Below are positions 11,388 to 21,916 of a DNA stretch of 64,000 nucleotides, in pieces. Position 1 is the first letter of the stretch. Every line of letters begins with the position of its first letter. The translations under genes and the position numbers were made by a program. A model generated the notes under the pieces. It searched no databases and was not told the DNA's origin. It was given only the letters and a program-made list of their open reading frames with translations. Source of the DNA: Medicago truncatula (lineage: Eukaryota > Streptophyta > Magnoliopsida > Fabales > Fabaceae); assembly GCF_003473485.1 (NCBI RefSeq), contig NC_053042.1, positions 44,107,762 to 44,171,761 on the forward strand, in the 5' to 3' direction.

Positions 11388-11926
11388 GCAAACATTCTCC
11401 ACAAAAACTATATAATCTCTGTCACGTCAAACGACACACCTCAAGAGTCTATGTCTTATCAACTTTTCATAATTCTAATCAATGTCATGAGAATTTGTTC
11501 TCATGCAACAGTTGCTCAAATAATCATACAATCCACATCACTGTTAAAAAATTATACAATTATTATTGATCATTGTCATAATTAAAACTATTCTCTCTAT
11601 TTATTATTTTTTATACAATTTTCTTACTTTCTTAGTTTTATTTATTTTAAGATATTCTCTCATGTATATATATTTATTTATACATATTCATTATGCAATG
11701 TTATTCATTCTAAACTATTCTACTAACTATCTGGAACAAGATTTGAAATCCTAGCTACTCGTCGTTAGTTCAGTTGCCCCAGTTTATTTTTCAATTTAGT
11801 TGTTGATTGTCCAAGGGGAAAGCCTTAATTTTCAAGTAACATGCTTGGATAAGTGAAAAGAATTTAATAAGATTTTGTTTGTCACCACCACTAATCAGAA
11901 GAATATCCCAGTATACAGTACCTTTT
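11388..11926. other. 3' flank of SP1-like copy 2
   Basis: It is collinear with 18870-19258 downstream of copy 3 (for example AATCATACAATCCACATCA and GAACAAGATTTGAAATCCTA). It contains no RING-encoding exon (no CVICLE-like motif) and no separate gene. Confidence 0.65.
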
Positions 11927-13970
11927 TCACAGTTCACTGCAACGTCTTCTACGATGTAACAAATAGTAGATGCGGGCAGCTATTTGAAAAGCACCAAGCA
12001 CTATCAGGCCCGTAGAAGTATACTCACACGACCTAAAAATAGATTTTAGTCAATAAAACAATGTTGTAGACCAAAACACAAAAAACGACTATAAAGTAAA
12101 GCAACCTAGCATAATTCACAAATTTTGCAGCGTGTTCATCAATCGCTTTGCTAGAGACATAAAATGGCCCTTTGGGAGGTCGCTGAATTCGAATGGTCCC
12201 GTCATCATCTTTAGAGGCCTGATCATACAGTTAAAAAATAATTCTTGTAAAAAGACAGGTTTTAAACAGCAAAAGATTAATATTAGAGGATAATTTGGAT
12301 ACACTAGGTGTAAAACCTTTTACATTGACAACCAATCACAACTCATATACGATGAAAGTCAAACTTTTTTAGTGATTGAACAGTTGTGATTGACTGTTAT
12401 GTAATAAATATTTTTACCCGAGTTCATAAAATGTAAAGAGGCACTAAGTACTCATATTCTATTATAATATTGTATTTAGCGAGTGTAATCCATTTCATTT
12501 TTTAGAAATAGAAATGGTTAAGATTAAAGTTTGAGTACTCATAATGAAGTTAATTTTACTTAAGTGTATCAAATGACAAAATCTACAAGAAGCTTTTACA
12601 CCCCGGGTATAAAATCACAGCAACGCATGTTTAATGAAATTATTGTTCCAATAAGTAACCTGTTATATCTTGTATTAGGAATCTACTTCTCAACGCTCCA
12701 AATACCAATTATAATGAGATTTTATAATCTATAGAGTATAGAACTATCTATATTCTTGAAACTAATATATTACATGACCTTCTTAAAAAAAAATAATATA
12801 TATTACCTGACCAACAACAGTTAAAGCAGTTCCAACCGGAAGTACTCGTTCAATCCTCTTCAATCCCTTGACCTGAAAGTATGATTTCATGACAAAATAA
12901 ACACCTTAGTGCTTTAATTTTTTATATTGTTTGCAGGAGAGGTGGGTAGTAGAGATTGGATCTAACACTCCCACCTTTATAAGTTGAATATGATCCGATG
13001 TTTCATTTATTTGTGTCTGCTCCAACTTTTCAAATGTTGAGGTTCCAGCAGGTAATACAAAATCAGTGCCACCACGAGCTCCAACCACAAGCACACGACC
13101 AGTCCCATCATCCTAATTAACACATGGAATTGAATGACTTGTTATATTACATATTTATTTGAGAAAGAAGTGTCACATCATCCTAATTACTAGTAAAACC
13201 ATAAATTTCATCATTAGAGGAACAAAGAAAACCAACACACCAGATACCAAGGAACCTCTTTACGATTGGATGATAATAACGAACTATGGTTTTTCCAGTA
13301 AATATCTATTTTTCCATTCTGTGTTTGTGTAGCAGCATCCTTGCATTGTCCAATAGAAATATCCCGTTGAAGATAATGTCGCTCTTCCTAAAAATAAAAT
13401 TGCAAAACAGGTATAGTATAGTTGCAAAGGGATAAAATGAGTAAGCGATATCATTATAAAAGAAGAGATAATTCATGCTAGTCAGAAATTGAAGTCTACA
13501 TACTCTTTCTTCAACTATTACACCTCTTAAACCAGTTATCTCGCACTTAATTGGGGTTTCAGAAACAACGTTGCCAGAAATTGCAACAAGCAATGGTAAC
13601 CTTTCAACATCCAGTAGTTGTTCTGAAAAGTGAAGAATCCCAACCATGATCAGAAACCACAGCAGCACAAATTGCTTCATCAAGAATCAAGTAGTACACT
13701 ATAATATAATGAAAGAGTATATCATTTTCTTATAAAAGATACTTGCCTAACTCCTTCAGCTCATTGAACCGGGGAATGGATTCAAGAGTTTCCACATGCC
13801 TGTACAATAATTAAAATAATGATTACAATAACAAAGAAGAAAACGTTATATGGAAAGTAACGGCACTAGCTAATGACATTGCAGTGATACCTGACATTGT
13901 CTCTGTTGAAAAAGTTAACAGCAGCAGCAGCCAAACAGTAAGAAACGCCTCCCGCAAAAAATAAATCCAT
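11927..13970 (-). CDS. SP1/SPL1-like protein, copy 2, RING-less
   Basis: Eight exons (13891-13970, 13747-13799, 13504-13622, 13241-13387, 12975-13112, 12807-12872, 12106-12218, 11927-12032) join to 822 bp, a 273-aa frame without stops. The ATG at 13970 is collinear with copies 1 and 3. Seen in order: N-terminal membrane segment (LFFAGGVSYCLAAAAV), LLVAISGNVVSETPIKCEI, LVVGARGGTDFVLPAG, KRIERVLPVGT, IRIQRPPKGPFYVSSKAID, second membrane segment (GLIVLGAFQIAARIYYLL), and a stop right after HRRRRCSEL. Arabidopsis SP1 continues past this basic stretch into a cytosolic RING finger; here it is absent. The protein could insert in the membrane and bind partners but probably lacks ligase activity. Intron 2 is GC-AG (donor AG/GCAAGT). 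Confidence 0.85.
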
Positions 13971-14057
13971 CAAAACCACCTTAACAACAAGAATACTAAC
14001 CAATTAGAGCTAATTCATAGTTGTTATACGATGTCTAATCTTTAACTCACTCACAAT

Positions 14058-14189
14058 CTATGAAGCACCGACACGACATCGACACATATGACTACACTGA
14101 ATTATGCGATTTTCTCAAATTATTAGCGGTGTTGGTGTGTCAGTGTCCATCTCGTGCCTGGTTTCCATGTTCGTATCCGTGCTTCATAG
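14058..14189. mobile_element. hAT-type MITE, 132 bp
   Basis: An 11-bp perfect inverted repeat (CTATGAAGCAC...GTGCTTCATAG) is flanked by a perfect 8-bp duplication CTCACAAT (14050-14057, 14190-14197), the hAT length. A degenerate relative lies in an intron near 46200-46310. Confidence 0.85.
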
Positions 14190-14252
14190 CTCACAATTAA
14201 CCAATCACTAAAATAACCTTATTAAATAAAAGTGTTAAAATATGCTGCATAT

Positions 14253-14270
14253 TTCTAGAATTTTCTAGAA
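14253..14270. promoter_or_regulatory. Perfect heat-shock element
   Basis: TTCTAGAATTTTCTAGAA is four alternating TTC/GAA units with exact 2-bp spacing, the ideal binding site for trimeric heat-shock factors. The element is palindromic, so it can act in either direction. Confidence 0.85.
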
Positions 14271-14402
14271 TGTATTAGTAGTTTATAAAATGATTTACAT
14301 GCCTAGATTTCTCTAGAATAGTTTAGTATGTTTTAGAATTAATTAATACTACACATGTAGTAGGAAATTTCATGAACAATCTAGAAAGAACTATCTCCAC
14401 AC

Positions 14403-14410
14403 TATAAATA
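14403..14410 (+). promoter_or_regulatory. TATA box of the solo LTR
   Basis: TATAAATA in the context CACTATAAATAGGC, about 130 bp downstream of the heat-shock element. Confidence 0.7.
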
Positions 14411-14576
14411 GGCAAGATGTACTCATTTGTAATCAATCCAATTTGGAGCAATACAATCTATTCTTGCTCCAAGTCCTCACACTACTTACTACTATATTTC
14501 AACTATCAACCAAAGCCTTCTTCACTATCCAACTACACTCTAAACTATCACTACTGCCCAAAATACTAACAAAAAG

Positions 14577-15010
14577 GAACATAACAACATCGAAAAGAAC
14601 TAATCATAATCAAAATGGCTTGCTTGCAGAATTAAAGAAAGATAATAGAAACAAAAAAAGCAACATAAAATGTAGAAGAAAAAAATCAACAGCATAAACA
14701 TGGAAATAATATCGCAAATACCTAGAGTTCCAAAATGCGACAGGGAAACAACAAATTTCAGATAAAGAGATGAGATGAGTCGCAAATCAATAATGAAAGC
14801 AAATTAAACATAACAGTAAAAAAGATAAAGATAAACAATAACAAAAAAAAAAAAAACGTGAAAGAGAATTACACAGCGTAGAGGAAAAGGAAATTGGCTA
14901 ATCGATCAAGAAATCAGGGAGGAGACAAGACAAAATGCGGAGAAGAAGAAGAAGAAGAGTCGCGCCTGAAGGCTTTGCTAGGGTTTTGGATTGAATAGTC
15001 TAATATAGTA
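14577..15010 (-). other. Region 5' of copy 2, with displaced leader
   Basis: Purine-rich, low-complexity sequence to about 14870. Then 14930-15000 matches the leader of copy 1 (GAAGAAGAAGAAGAGTCGCG, CTAGGGTTTTGGATTGAAT). Transcription of copy 2 probably starts here, with an unresolved leader intron spanning the MITE and solo LTR. Confidence 0.45.
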
Positions 15011-15160
15011 ATACTTCTTGTCACGCAAGAAAGAAGGAATCTATCAAATTAGTTCAGATTTTGTGCTATGGTTTGTTTGGATGAAGTGTTTAGGAGTGAA
15101 TGACTTGCTTTTATTTTGTAAAGGAAAATGTTAAGCAGGGCCTTTGGGGTGAGGCACTAG

Positions 15161-15674
15161 TTAGAGCATCCATAATGAAGAGATATTTATTTTTGGATTT
15201 TTCAATAGATCTCACGCGTACACATCTCTTGTTTATTTTTGAATGGGTTTTGTTATCGAATGTCACCCGGACACTCTTTAAGCATGCTAAATAAAGTCAT
15301 TATTCTTTCAAAATTAAAAAGTTTTCAATTTCCAATGCACTGAGTACACAAACTTTTATAAAAAGTTACTATTTAAAGTTCTTAACTAGTGTCCGGGGGC
15401 ACTAGTTAATATTTCCCAACCTAATAAGCACTAAATCCCTCCAACCCAGATCTCACACAAAGTTATTAAATGGGACCCGCTAATCAACTATCAATAATTT
15501 TATCATTACATTTTAATTTTTTAATATTAAAAAGGTGTGGGTCCCGCTTAAAGTTGTGGGTCTTAAGTAAGACTCCGGGTCTTATAAGACCCTGAAAAAT
15601 ATTCTCCCCGATGAGATACCTAATACGTACCGGGTCTTAAATGTTTAAGACTCTTCCGTTGAAGATGGTCTTAA
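15161..15674. mobile_element. MITE-like element with a smaller repeat inside
   Basis: The ends are imperfect inverted repeats (AGAGCATCCATAATGAAGAG and, on the other strand, AGACCATCTTCAACGGAAGAG). A relative lies at 55587-56001. A second inverted-repeat unit (CACCCGGACACTCTTTAAG / CTTAACTAGTGTCCGGG) sits at about 15260-15410. Boundaries are approximate. Confidence 0.55.
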
Positions 15675-16640
15675 GGAATAAAAAATGATTATATAATAAA
15701 TGATTTTAGAAAATGAGTTTTAGATGACCCTTTTTTAAATTAGGACATTGTGAAATGAGTTTTAGAAAATTGAATTAACAAAATCATAAATGATTATATA
15801 ATACTTCAAAAACACTTAATTTATTTAAAAAAATATATATTTTACATAGTTCGTAGTTTAAAAAATAAAAGTGAGCTCTCCCCTCCTAAATCCTCCATCC
15901 AAACACACCTTAAGTGATTAATTTTTTTTTAGGTCTTGCTAACAAGTGCCCCAATGGTATTGTCAACCAATGAAAAGAAACTTTGTCTTAAAATACAAAT
16001 CAAACACATGTAAAAATGATAACTACATAATTTTCAGTGTAAAAACTACTATTATTGCATATTTAAACAATATCCCAAAAACAATTGTTAGTATTTTTTC
16101 ATTTAATTATGATAAAACTCTTATCATGTGGTAAATCAGTTTTATCAATTGTAGTAAGTAAAATTGTTAAATGAAGTGAAAGTCAATAAACAATGGTATA
16201 TTAGAAGGGAAATGCTAACCGGTGTTTCAATGGCACTGGTTATAAATACAACAAAAGGAGATTATATTGTTATTAGCGTTCGTCTTTCTGCTCTTTTTAT
16301 TGCGCTAACACGTGTAAATTAAGAATGGTATTTTATATGAAATTTTGATTAAAATTATAAATAAAAATATTTATGACTTTCAAATTGTAACAAACCTAAC
16401 AAGTAACAAAAATGTTTATCTTTTTAAACGACAACAATAATTTGGCAAGTATAATATAAAGTTCCCCTAAAAAAGTATAATACAGTTCTTGTCTTTTTTA
16501 ATAATAAATATAGGAAAATTGTTTGAGGACATAATTGAAATAATATAAAAGTCAACCCAAAATTCCAATATCCCAATATAACATAAATACAGAAAAGTCA
16601 GTCCAAAAAATCACCAATCTTGGAGATAAAGACAAATTTT
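15675..16640. other. AT-rich spacer with MITE relics
   Basis: Contains short elements of the AAGTGCCCCAATGG / ACCGGTGTTTCAATGGCACT type near 15945 and 16215. No gene was seen. Confidence 0.45.
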
Positions 16641-16649
16641 AGTAGATTT

Positions 16650-16765
16650 CCATGAGTTTAGCTCACTTGGTAAGGGATAATATATATATATATATATATA
16701 GGGGTCGGAGTTCGAACCTCGGACATCACACTTATTCACTTTTAAGATGAATTTCTCTAACCGCT
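16650..16765 (+). mobile_element. SINE-like repeat with pol III boxes
   Basis: A-box-like TAGCTCACTTGGTAAGG (16660), a (TA)n stretch, B-box-like GAGTTCGAACCTC, and a tail reading CTAACCGCTAGACTACTT. This is the usual look of a tRNA-derived legume repeat. Ends are approximate. Confidence 0.55.
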
Positions 16766-16880
16766 AGACTACTTATTAAAAAAAAAAAAATAAATAATAT
16801 TTTCAAACATATATCTTTTCTAAATCTAAACAAGAAAAACATACATAGTTTGTGGGCGAACACTATAAAGCTAAATCTTT

Positions 16881-17059
16881 TTTTTTTTTTTTTGCTTTTG
16901 CACTGGTTTCCGACCCACCAAGGATGAGCGACTAATCCGGCTCGTGTGTAGAGGCATGCATACTGGCCAACCGTTGTTCCCCCTGGAAATCGAACCCGGT
17001 ATTCCCCGAATACGTCCTTGGAAAGAGCTCCTTGCCACTCGAGCCCAAGCAACTTGGTT
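16881..17059 (-). mobile_element. SINE with 19-bp target duplication
   Basis: It is flanked by perfect 19-bp repeats ACTATAAAGCTAAATCTTT (16862-16880, 17060-17078). On the minus strand it begins with a tRNA-like A box (GCTCGAGTGGCAAGG), has a B box (GGGTTCGATTTCC), and ends in a run of A. These are the hallmarks of LINE-mediated SINE insertion. Confidence 0.9.
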
Positions 17060-17296
17060 ACTATAAAGCTAAATCTTTAAGCAAGGCTACTCGAGGGCAA
17101 AAACACACCAACATAAATGTTAAGCATGGGATCTTTTATTTGAATACCCATGGAGCTTCTAAGGGGAGAGAAGATAAAACAAGTTGTGGAGTTTATCTGT
17201 GCAGATTTTTTTGGCTAAACTCGGCAATTCTTCAACTCACAACTCATGAGATTCTTATCCATTTATTTCCGCCTTCCAGAGCTATGGATAAGAAGC

Positions 17297-17390
17297 TTCA
17301 TGAGCCCAAGTGGAGCAGCTCTATGAGCCAGGGCGGGGAGAGATTCATGAGCCCAAGTGGAGCAGCTCCATGAGTCAGGGTGGGAAGAGA
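17297..17390. repeat. 47-bp tandem duplication
   Basis: Two adjacent 47-bp units starting TTCATGAGCCCAAGTGGAGC differ at a few positions. They make an open frame here that I do not regard as a gene. Confidence 0.9.
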
Positions 17391-18110
17391 TTGATGGATA
17401 ATAAGTTTATGAATTGAAGAAACATCGAGTTTGACCAAAATTTTTGCACAAATATTTCAAGGGTTATGATAACCGGTGCCTTTAGGCACTAGTTAAGAAA
17501 ATAAAAAATGGTAAGTTTGCATTGAATTCAATAATTATTTAACTTTTCAAAAGTCAAATCTATCACTTTTCACTATTTCCCAATACAACATTTTTAAATT
17601 TATCCTCTTAACCAATGCACATATTTATGAAATCTTGGTGTTGGTTTTTGGAAAAAATAAAAGGTTATTGAAATACTATTAAATTCTAAATTAATTGAAG
17701 GTATTTTTTTAAAAATGTAAATTAATCCACGGAAATTAGTATAGGGGAGAAGCAAATTTAAAAACTTGAAAGAAACACACTCCAAGGTTCTAAATCAACA
17801 CCATCAGACCAACACAAGTGGGCTTGAAAGTATTTTAAAAAATGATATCATTAAATAAAATAAACTTCATTAATTAAAAGTTGTAAATATTTTAAACCAT
17901 AAAGTTAGATTTTTGTTTATATGTACATATTACTAAAATAAAGTAGCTAAAGAAAATAGGACAGTTTTCTCTATCTTTCTGATGCCACGTGTCAGTGACG
18001 TATCAATATCCATAATCAGTACTACAACGTATAGTCCAAAAGATAGCACCTCCAACCTGGTGTCAAAAAAAATTCAAGTCCGATCCTCTATGAAAAAAAA
18101 ATTCCAAAAT
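17391..18110. other. Spacer with MITE relic
   Basis: From about 17470, ACCGGTGCCTTTAGGCACTAG begins a MITE-like stretch related to pieces near 15400, 16215 and 23410. No gene was seen. Confidence 0.45.
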
Positions 18111-18140
18111 GACCCACTTTTTTTTTGTCCCTTTCCTCCA

Positions 18141-18243
18141 TTCCCGCCATTTGAAACGGCGGGAATGAGCCGCCGTCTGACACATGTCCCATCAGGATTG
18201 GCCACCTTTTTTTTTTTTCATTACCGCCATTTCAAATGGCGGG
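18141..18243. repeat. Two CCGCCATTT palindromes
   Basis: TTCCCGCCATTTGAAACGG... at 18141-18165 and CCGCCATTTCAAATGGCGG at 18224-18242 are near-perfect palindromes about 60 bp apart, each able to form a GC-capped hairpin in very AT-rich surroundings. Probably part of a dispersed repeat. Confidence 0.7.
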
Positions 18244-18259
18244 ACTGATTTTTTTTTTT

Positions 18260-19258
18260 TTTTTTTTTTTGTTTTTTTTTGCAACATTTGTTTACATTAA
18301 AACACAACAAATAATAATGATAAATAAAAATATAGTAATGATAATTATATCAACATCAACTGTCATTCTTTGTCTATGAATTTGATGAATATTTTTTTTG
18401 AAGTTTTTGATTATTTTTTTTTATAAAAAGGATAACTATGTTGTTATTTTATAACATAAAAGACTAAATCGTTACAAAAAAAAAAGATTAAGGACGAAAA
18501 TGTTACCTAAAATTAAGTTAAGGGACTAATTATGTAATTTTGCCTTAAATTAAATATATCATTAAACAACACACATATAGAAACATTGTGAGCACTTACC
18601 ACATGAGATACATTATCTCTTAATTGTAGCTTATGATGTTCAATATGTACAGAACATAATTCATAAGTGGTATGATCTCTTCGTAATGGTAAACAGTTTA
18701 GACATGGGTCGTACTATCTTATCCTTACGGCAGACAGTTTCTACATGAATTGTAATATCTCTTTGTTGCATCAAACAAAACACCTATAGAAATTCTATAT
18801 TCGCTTTCCGCATAAGATACATTATCTCTTCGTTGCAGTGTAAGATGTTTGTTCATAGAATACATTTTCTTCTCAACTTTTCATAATTCCGATCAATGTC
18901 GTGTGAATTTGATCTCGTGCAACACTTTCTCAAAATAATCATACAATCCACATCATTGTAGAAAGATTATACAACAAAATTATTATTGATTGTAGTCATA
19001 ATTAAAACTATTCTCTCTATATATTATTTTCTATTGTTGATACCGTTTCCTTAGCATCTTATTTTTCTTTATTTTGAGATATTCTCTCTTGTATCTATAT
19101 TTGCTTTGGAATGTACATCTCTTGTGTAATGCAAGTTAATCGTTCTAAACTATTCAACTTGGAATTTACAGCAAGATTTGAAATCCTAGCTCCTAGTCTT
19201 TTTGGTTCAGCTGCAATAGACCATTGTCAACAAGGCTAGCACTAGTTTATTTTTCAAT
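18260..19258. other. 3' flank of SP1-like copy 3
   Basis: From about 18560 it is collinear with 8520-8714 plus 11388-11926 downstream of copy 2, including short imperfect repeats of TATCTCTTCGTT. No RING exon was found. Confidence 0.6.
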
Positions 19259-21591
19259 TTAATTATTTGGAAGTGTCCAAGAGAAAAGCCCTGTTTTCCA
19301 AGAGACATGCTTGGCTGGTTGAAAATCATTCAATAAGATTATGTTTGTAACCACTATTGACATGAGAAGAATAACCCAATAGATTGTACCTTTTTCACAT
19401 TTCAGTGCAACGCCGCCTTCCAAGATAATAACAGTGGATGCGGCTAGTAAACAAGCACCAATCATTGTCAGGGCCACAGAATTATCCTTACAATACCTAA
19501 TAAGAAATTTTAGTCAATAAAAAATTCTTGTAGACCAAAAGACACAAAACCAACTATAAAGTAAAGCAACCTTGCATAATCCACGAAATTTGCAATGTTT
19601 TCATCAATCGTTTTGCCAGAGACATAAAATGGCCCTTTAAGAGGTCGTTGAATTCGAACGGTCCCATCATCATCTTTAGAGGCCTGATCATACAATTTTA
19701 AAATTATTATTGTAAAAGAAGGGGGTTTGAAACAGCAAATGATTAGTATTATTAACCACAGTTGATAAAATGTAAATAGAATGCAGTCTTTCTTTTGAAC
19801 CAAAACGTCTATAATAATAATATAATTTTCATATGTTGTAACTCTAATGCATTTCAGTTTTTAGAAATAGCAATGGTACCATCCGAGTTTGAATACTCAT
19901 AATGGGGAGTTTTAAGGAAATGATTGGTCCACACGTAACTTGTTATATTGCACCTTTAGCAATCTACTTTGCAACACTCTAAATACCAATTGTCATAAAA
20001 TTATGTAATATGTAGAGAATAAATCTAACTATATTCTTGAAAGTAATTAAATTACCTCACCAACAACATTCAAGGAAGTTCCAACCAGAAGTACCCGTTC
20101 AATTCTCTTGAGTCCAAGGATCTGAAAGTATGATTTCATGTCAAAATAAGCATGATCAGTGCTTTTATTGTTTGTTGTTTGCAGGGAACAGAAGAGATTG
20201 GACCTAACAATCTCACCTTTTCATCTTCGAGATAGCTCGATATTTCAGACGGCTCAAATTTTGATCCTTCAGCAGGTAATACAAAATCAGTGGCACCACA
20301 TGCACACGATCAGTCCCGTCATCCTTAAAAAAATTAAATGAAGGATTTGTTATCATAATTTTTTTTATCATTATTTATTTGAAGTGAATTTTGTTATTAC
20401 TAATTTACTATCATTTCCTATTTTTGGCTCAAGGAGGGACAGAAATTGAATTTAAGAAAATAACAACAAAAATTGCATTAGAGAAACAGAAACAAACTAC
20501 ACACCAGGTACCATGGAACCTCTTTTGGAATTGATGATATGAGCCTAGAATGCTGTGTCCATGAAAAAACATCATTCTTGTCAAAAAAGGAATCAGCATA
20601 ACTGCATGTCTTTTTGTGCTCAATAGCACACTCGCATTTCTCTTTTCGCTCAACCTTTTTAAGATAATGTTCCTCTACCTAAAAAGAAAATTAGAAAACA
20701 GGTGCAGTATTAGTTGCAAAGGGCTAAAATGAAAGTGATTATTCATGCTCGTCAGAAATTGAAGTCTACATACACTTTCGTCAACTATTACACCACTTAA
20801 ACCGCTAATCTTGCACTTGATTGGGGTTTCAAAAGCAACTTCGCCAGAAATTGAAACAACCATAGGTAATTTTTCTGCATCCAACAGTTGTGCTGAAAAG
20901 TGAAGAATCCCAAGCGTGATCAGAAACCACAGCAGCCCAAATTGCAACATCAATAATCAATATATGTCTTTAGCCTGGTTGAAAGCCAATAAGGTTGTTT
21001 TTAGGTTTGGTTCTGAGATGTGGTGCTCAAGTTCCTTACAATGTTTGGGCATCACGTAATGGTTTGTTTGGTTGTTTGTTTGACTCTTTATTTGTAGAGT
21101 AGTTCTTTTGGCACACCTTGTGCTAGAAGAGTTGCTTTTGGTGATTAATATAATTCCATTTTTGATTGTTCAAAAAAAAAAAGTAGTAAGAAAGACGATG
21201 AAAGTTCATCTGAACTCTCCTTCATCACAATAGAAACTTACATCAGTTATGTTACTGCTAATTGGAATATATATCAAAGGGGTCATTGTCTTATCTTAGG
21301 GGCACTGTTTTTGCAATAAATTAATAGTAGTATAGAAAGTTTGAATCCCTTAAAAAAGAAACATACATACCTAGGTCCTTCAGCTGATTGACCCGGGTAA
21401 CAGATTTAAGAATTTCTGCATCCCTGTACAAAAATAACAACAATAATTATTATAAAACATTAGAGATGGAATGGCAGAAAGTAACAGCAGATTGTGGAGA
21501 TAAGTACATACTTGTCACTGGTTCTGGCGGAAACGTAAGCAGCAGCAGCAGCGAAGCAAGTAATGCCGCCAAAAACAAGGAAAGGCTCCAT
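19259..21591 (-). pseudogene. SP1/SPL1-like copy 3, frameshifted and RING-less
   Basis: Eight exons match copy 2: 21512-21591, 21371-21423, 20774-20892, 20505-20678, 20217-20323, 20056-20121, 19571-19683 and 19259-19496. The N-terminal half is the closest of the three to SP1 (DAEILKSVTRVNQLKDLAQ). In exon 5, 13 bp present in copies 1 and 2 are missing between two CCAC repeats (around 20293). The frame then shifts and meets a TGA in exon 6. The exon total of 950 bp is not a multiple of three. The last exon has 72 codons from its first ATG, adds new hydrophobic sequence (IYWVILLMSIVVTNIILL), and has no RING. Intron 2 has a normal GT donor. Probably a recent pseudogene, unless alternative splicing skips the lesion. 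Confidence 0.8.
20961..21182 (+). mobile_element. LINE 3'-end insertion in intron 2 of copy 3
   Basis: Compared with copies 1 and 2, about 222 bp interrupt CATCAATAATCAA/GTAGTA. The insert ends TTTTTGATTGTTC plus poly-A and resembles a plant L1 3' UTR, truncated at its 5' end as is usual. Confidence 0.7.
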
Positions 21592-21770
21592 CAAAGCCAC
21601 CTTCACAACAGTAAGATTAAACCTAATTCATTCACACTTAACTTAGATTTCGTGTCACGCAAGAGAGTCTAATCGTCAAGGTTAAGCTATTTTCACAAAA
21701 TAAAATAAAAAAGGGTTTTGCTTCACAAACTTACCCTAATAATATTTGTGTTTAGGATAACTAGACCATC

Positions 21771-21791
21771 GACCCGTGCTCCGCACGGGTC
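21771..21791 (-). other. Helitron terminal hairpin
   Basis: GACCCGTGCTCCGCACGGGT plus C: 9-bp perfect stem, 3-nt loop, 6 bp from the CTAG terminus. Confidence 0.8.
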
Positions 21792-21916
21792 ATACCAGCA
21801 AAGAGCTTCGAAGATAAGTAACTTATTCTATAATAAGTGTATGGCAATAGTTCATATTGATGCGCGTCAAACAAACAAAAACGGTACATACCAGCAAAGA
21901 GCTTCGAAGATAAGTA
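21791..21916. repeat. 30-bp direct repeat in the Helitron
   Basis: A perfect 30-bp sequence beginning CATACCAGCAAAGAGCTTCG occurs at 21791-21820 and 21887-21916. On the minus strand each copy ends TTTGCTG/GTATG, a plausible exon end plus splice donor. Confidence 0.85.

Larger units (their letters stand above)
14233..14571 (+). mobile_element. Heat-shock-element-bearing solo LTR (ONSEN-like), 339 bp
   Basis: It starts TGTTAAAATATG and ends ATACTAACA (TGTTA/TAACA ends), with a perfect 5-bp duplication AAAAG (14228-14232, 14572-14576). Inside are a perfect four-unit heat-shock element, other TCTAGAA boxes, and a TATA box at 14403. This layout parallels heat-activated Copia elements such as Arabidopsis ONSEN. 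Orientation is plus from the TATA, so it faces away from SP1-like copy 2. It lies between that gene's ATG and its presumed original leader. Confidence 0.8.

Noticed and set aside
13306-13683. 125-codon minus-strand single frame in SP1-like copy 2
   Set aside because: It reads through introns 2 and 3; the spliced model gives the conserved family sequence.
16650-16765. Possible tRNA gene, given A- and B-box-like motifs
   Set aside because: No cloverleaf or anticodon arm could be folded; the repeat layout fits a SINE.
17032-17373. 113-codon plus-strand frame
   Set aside because: It starts inside a SINE and runs through a 47-bp tandem duplication; no homology or splice context.
21388-21672. Plus-strand frame of 94 codons
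   Set aside because: Antisense to exons 1-2 of SP1-like copy 3.
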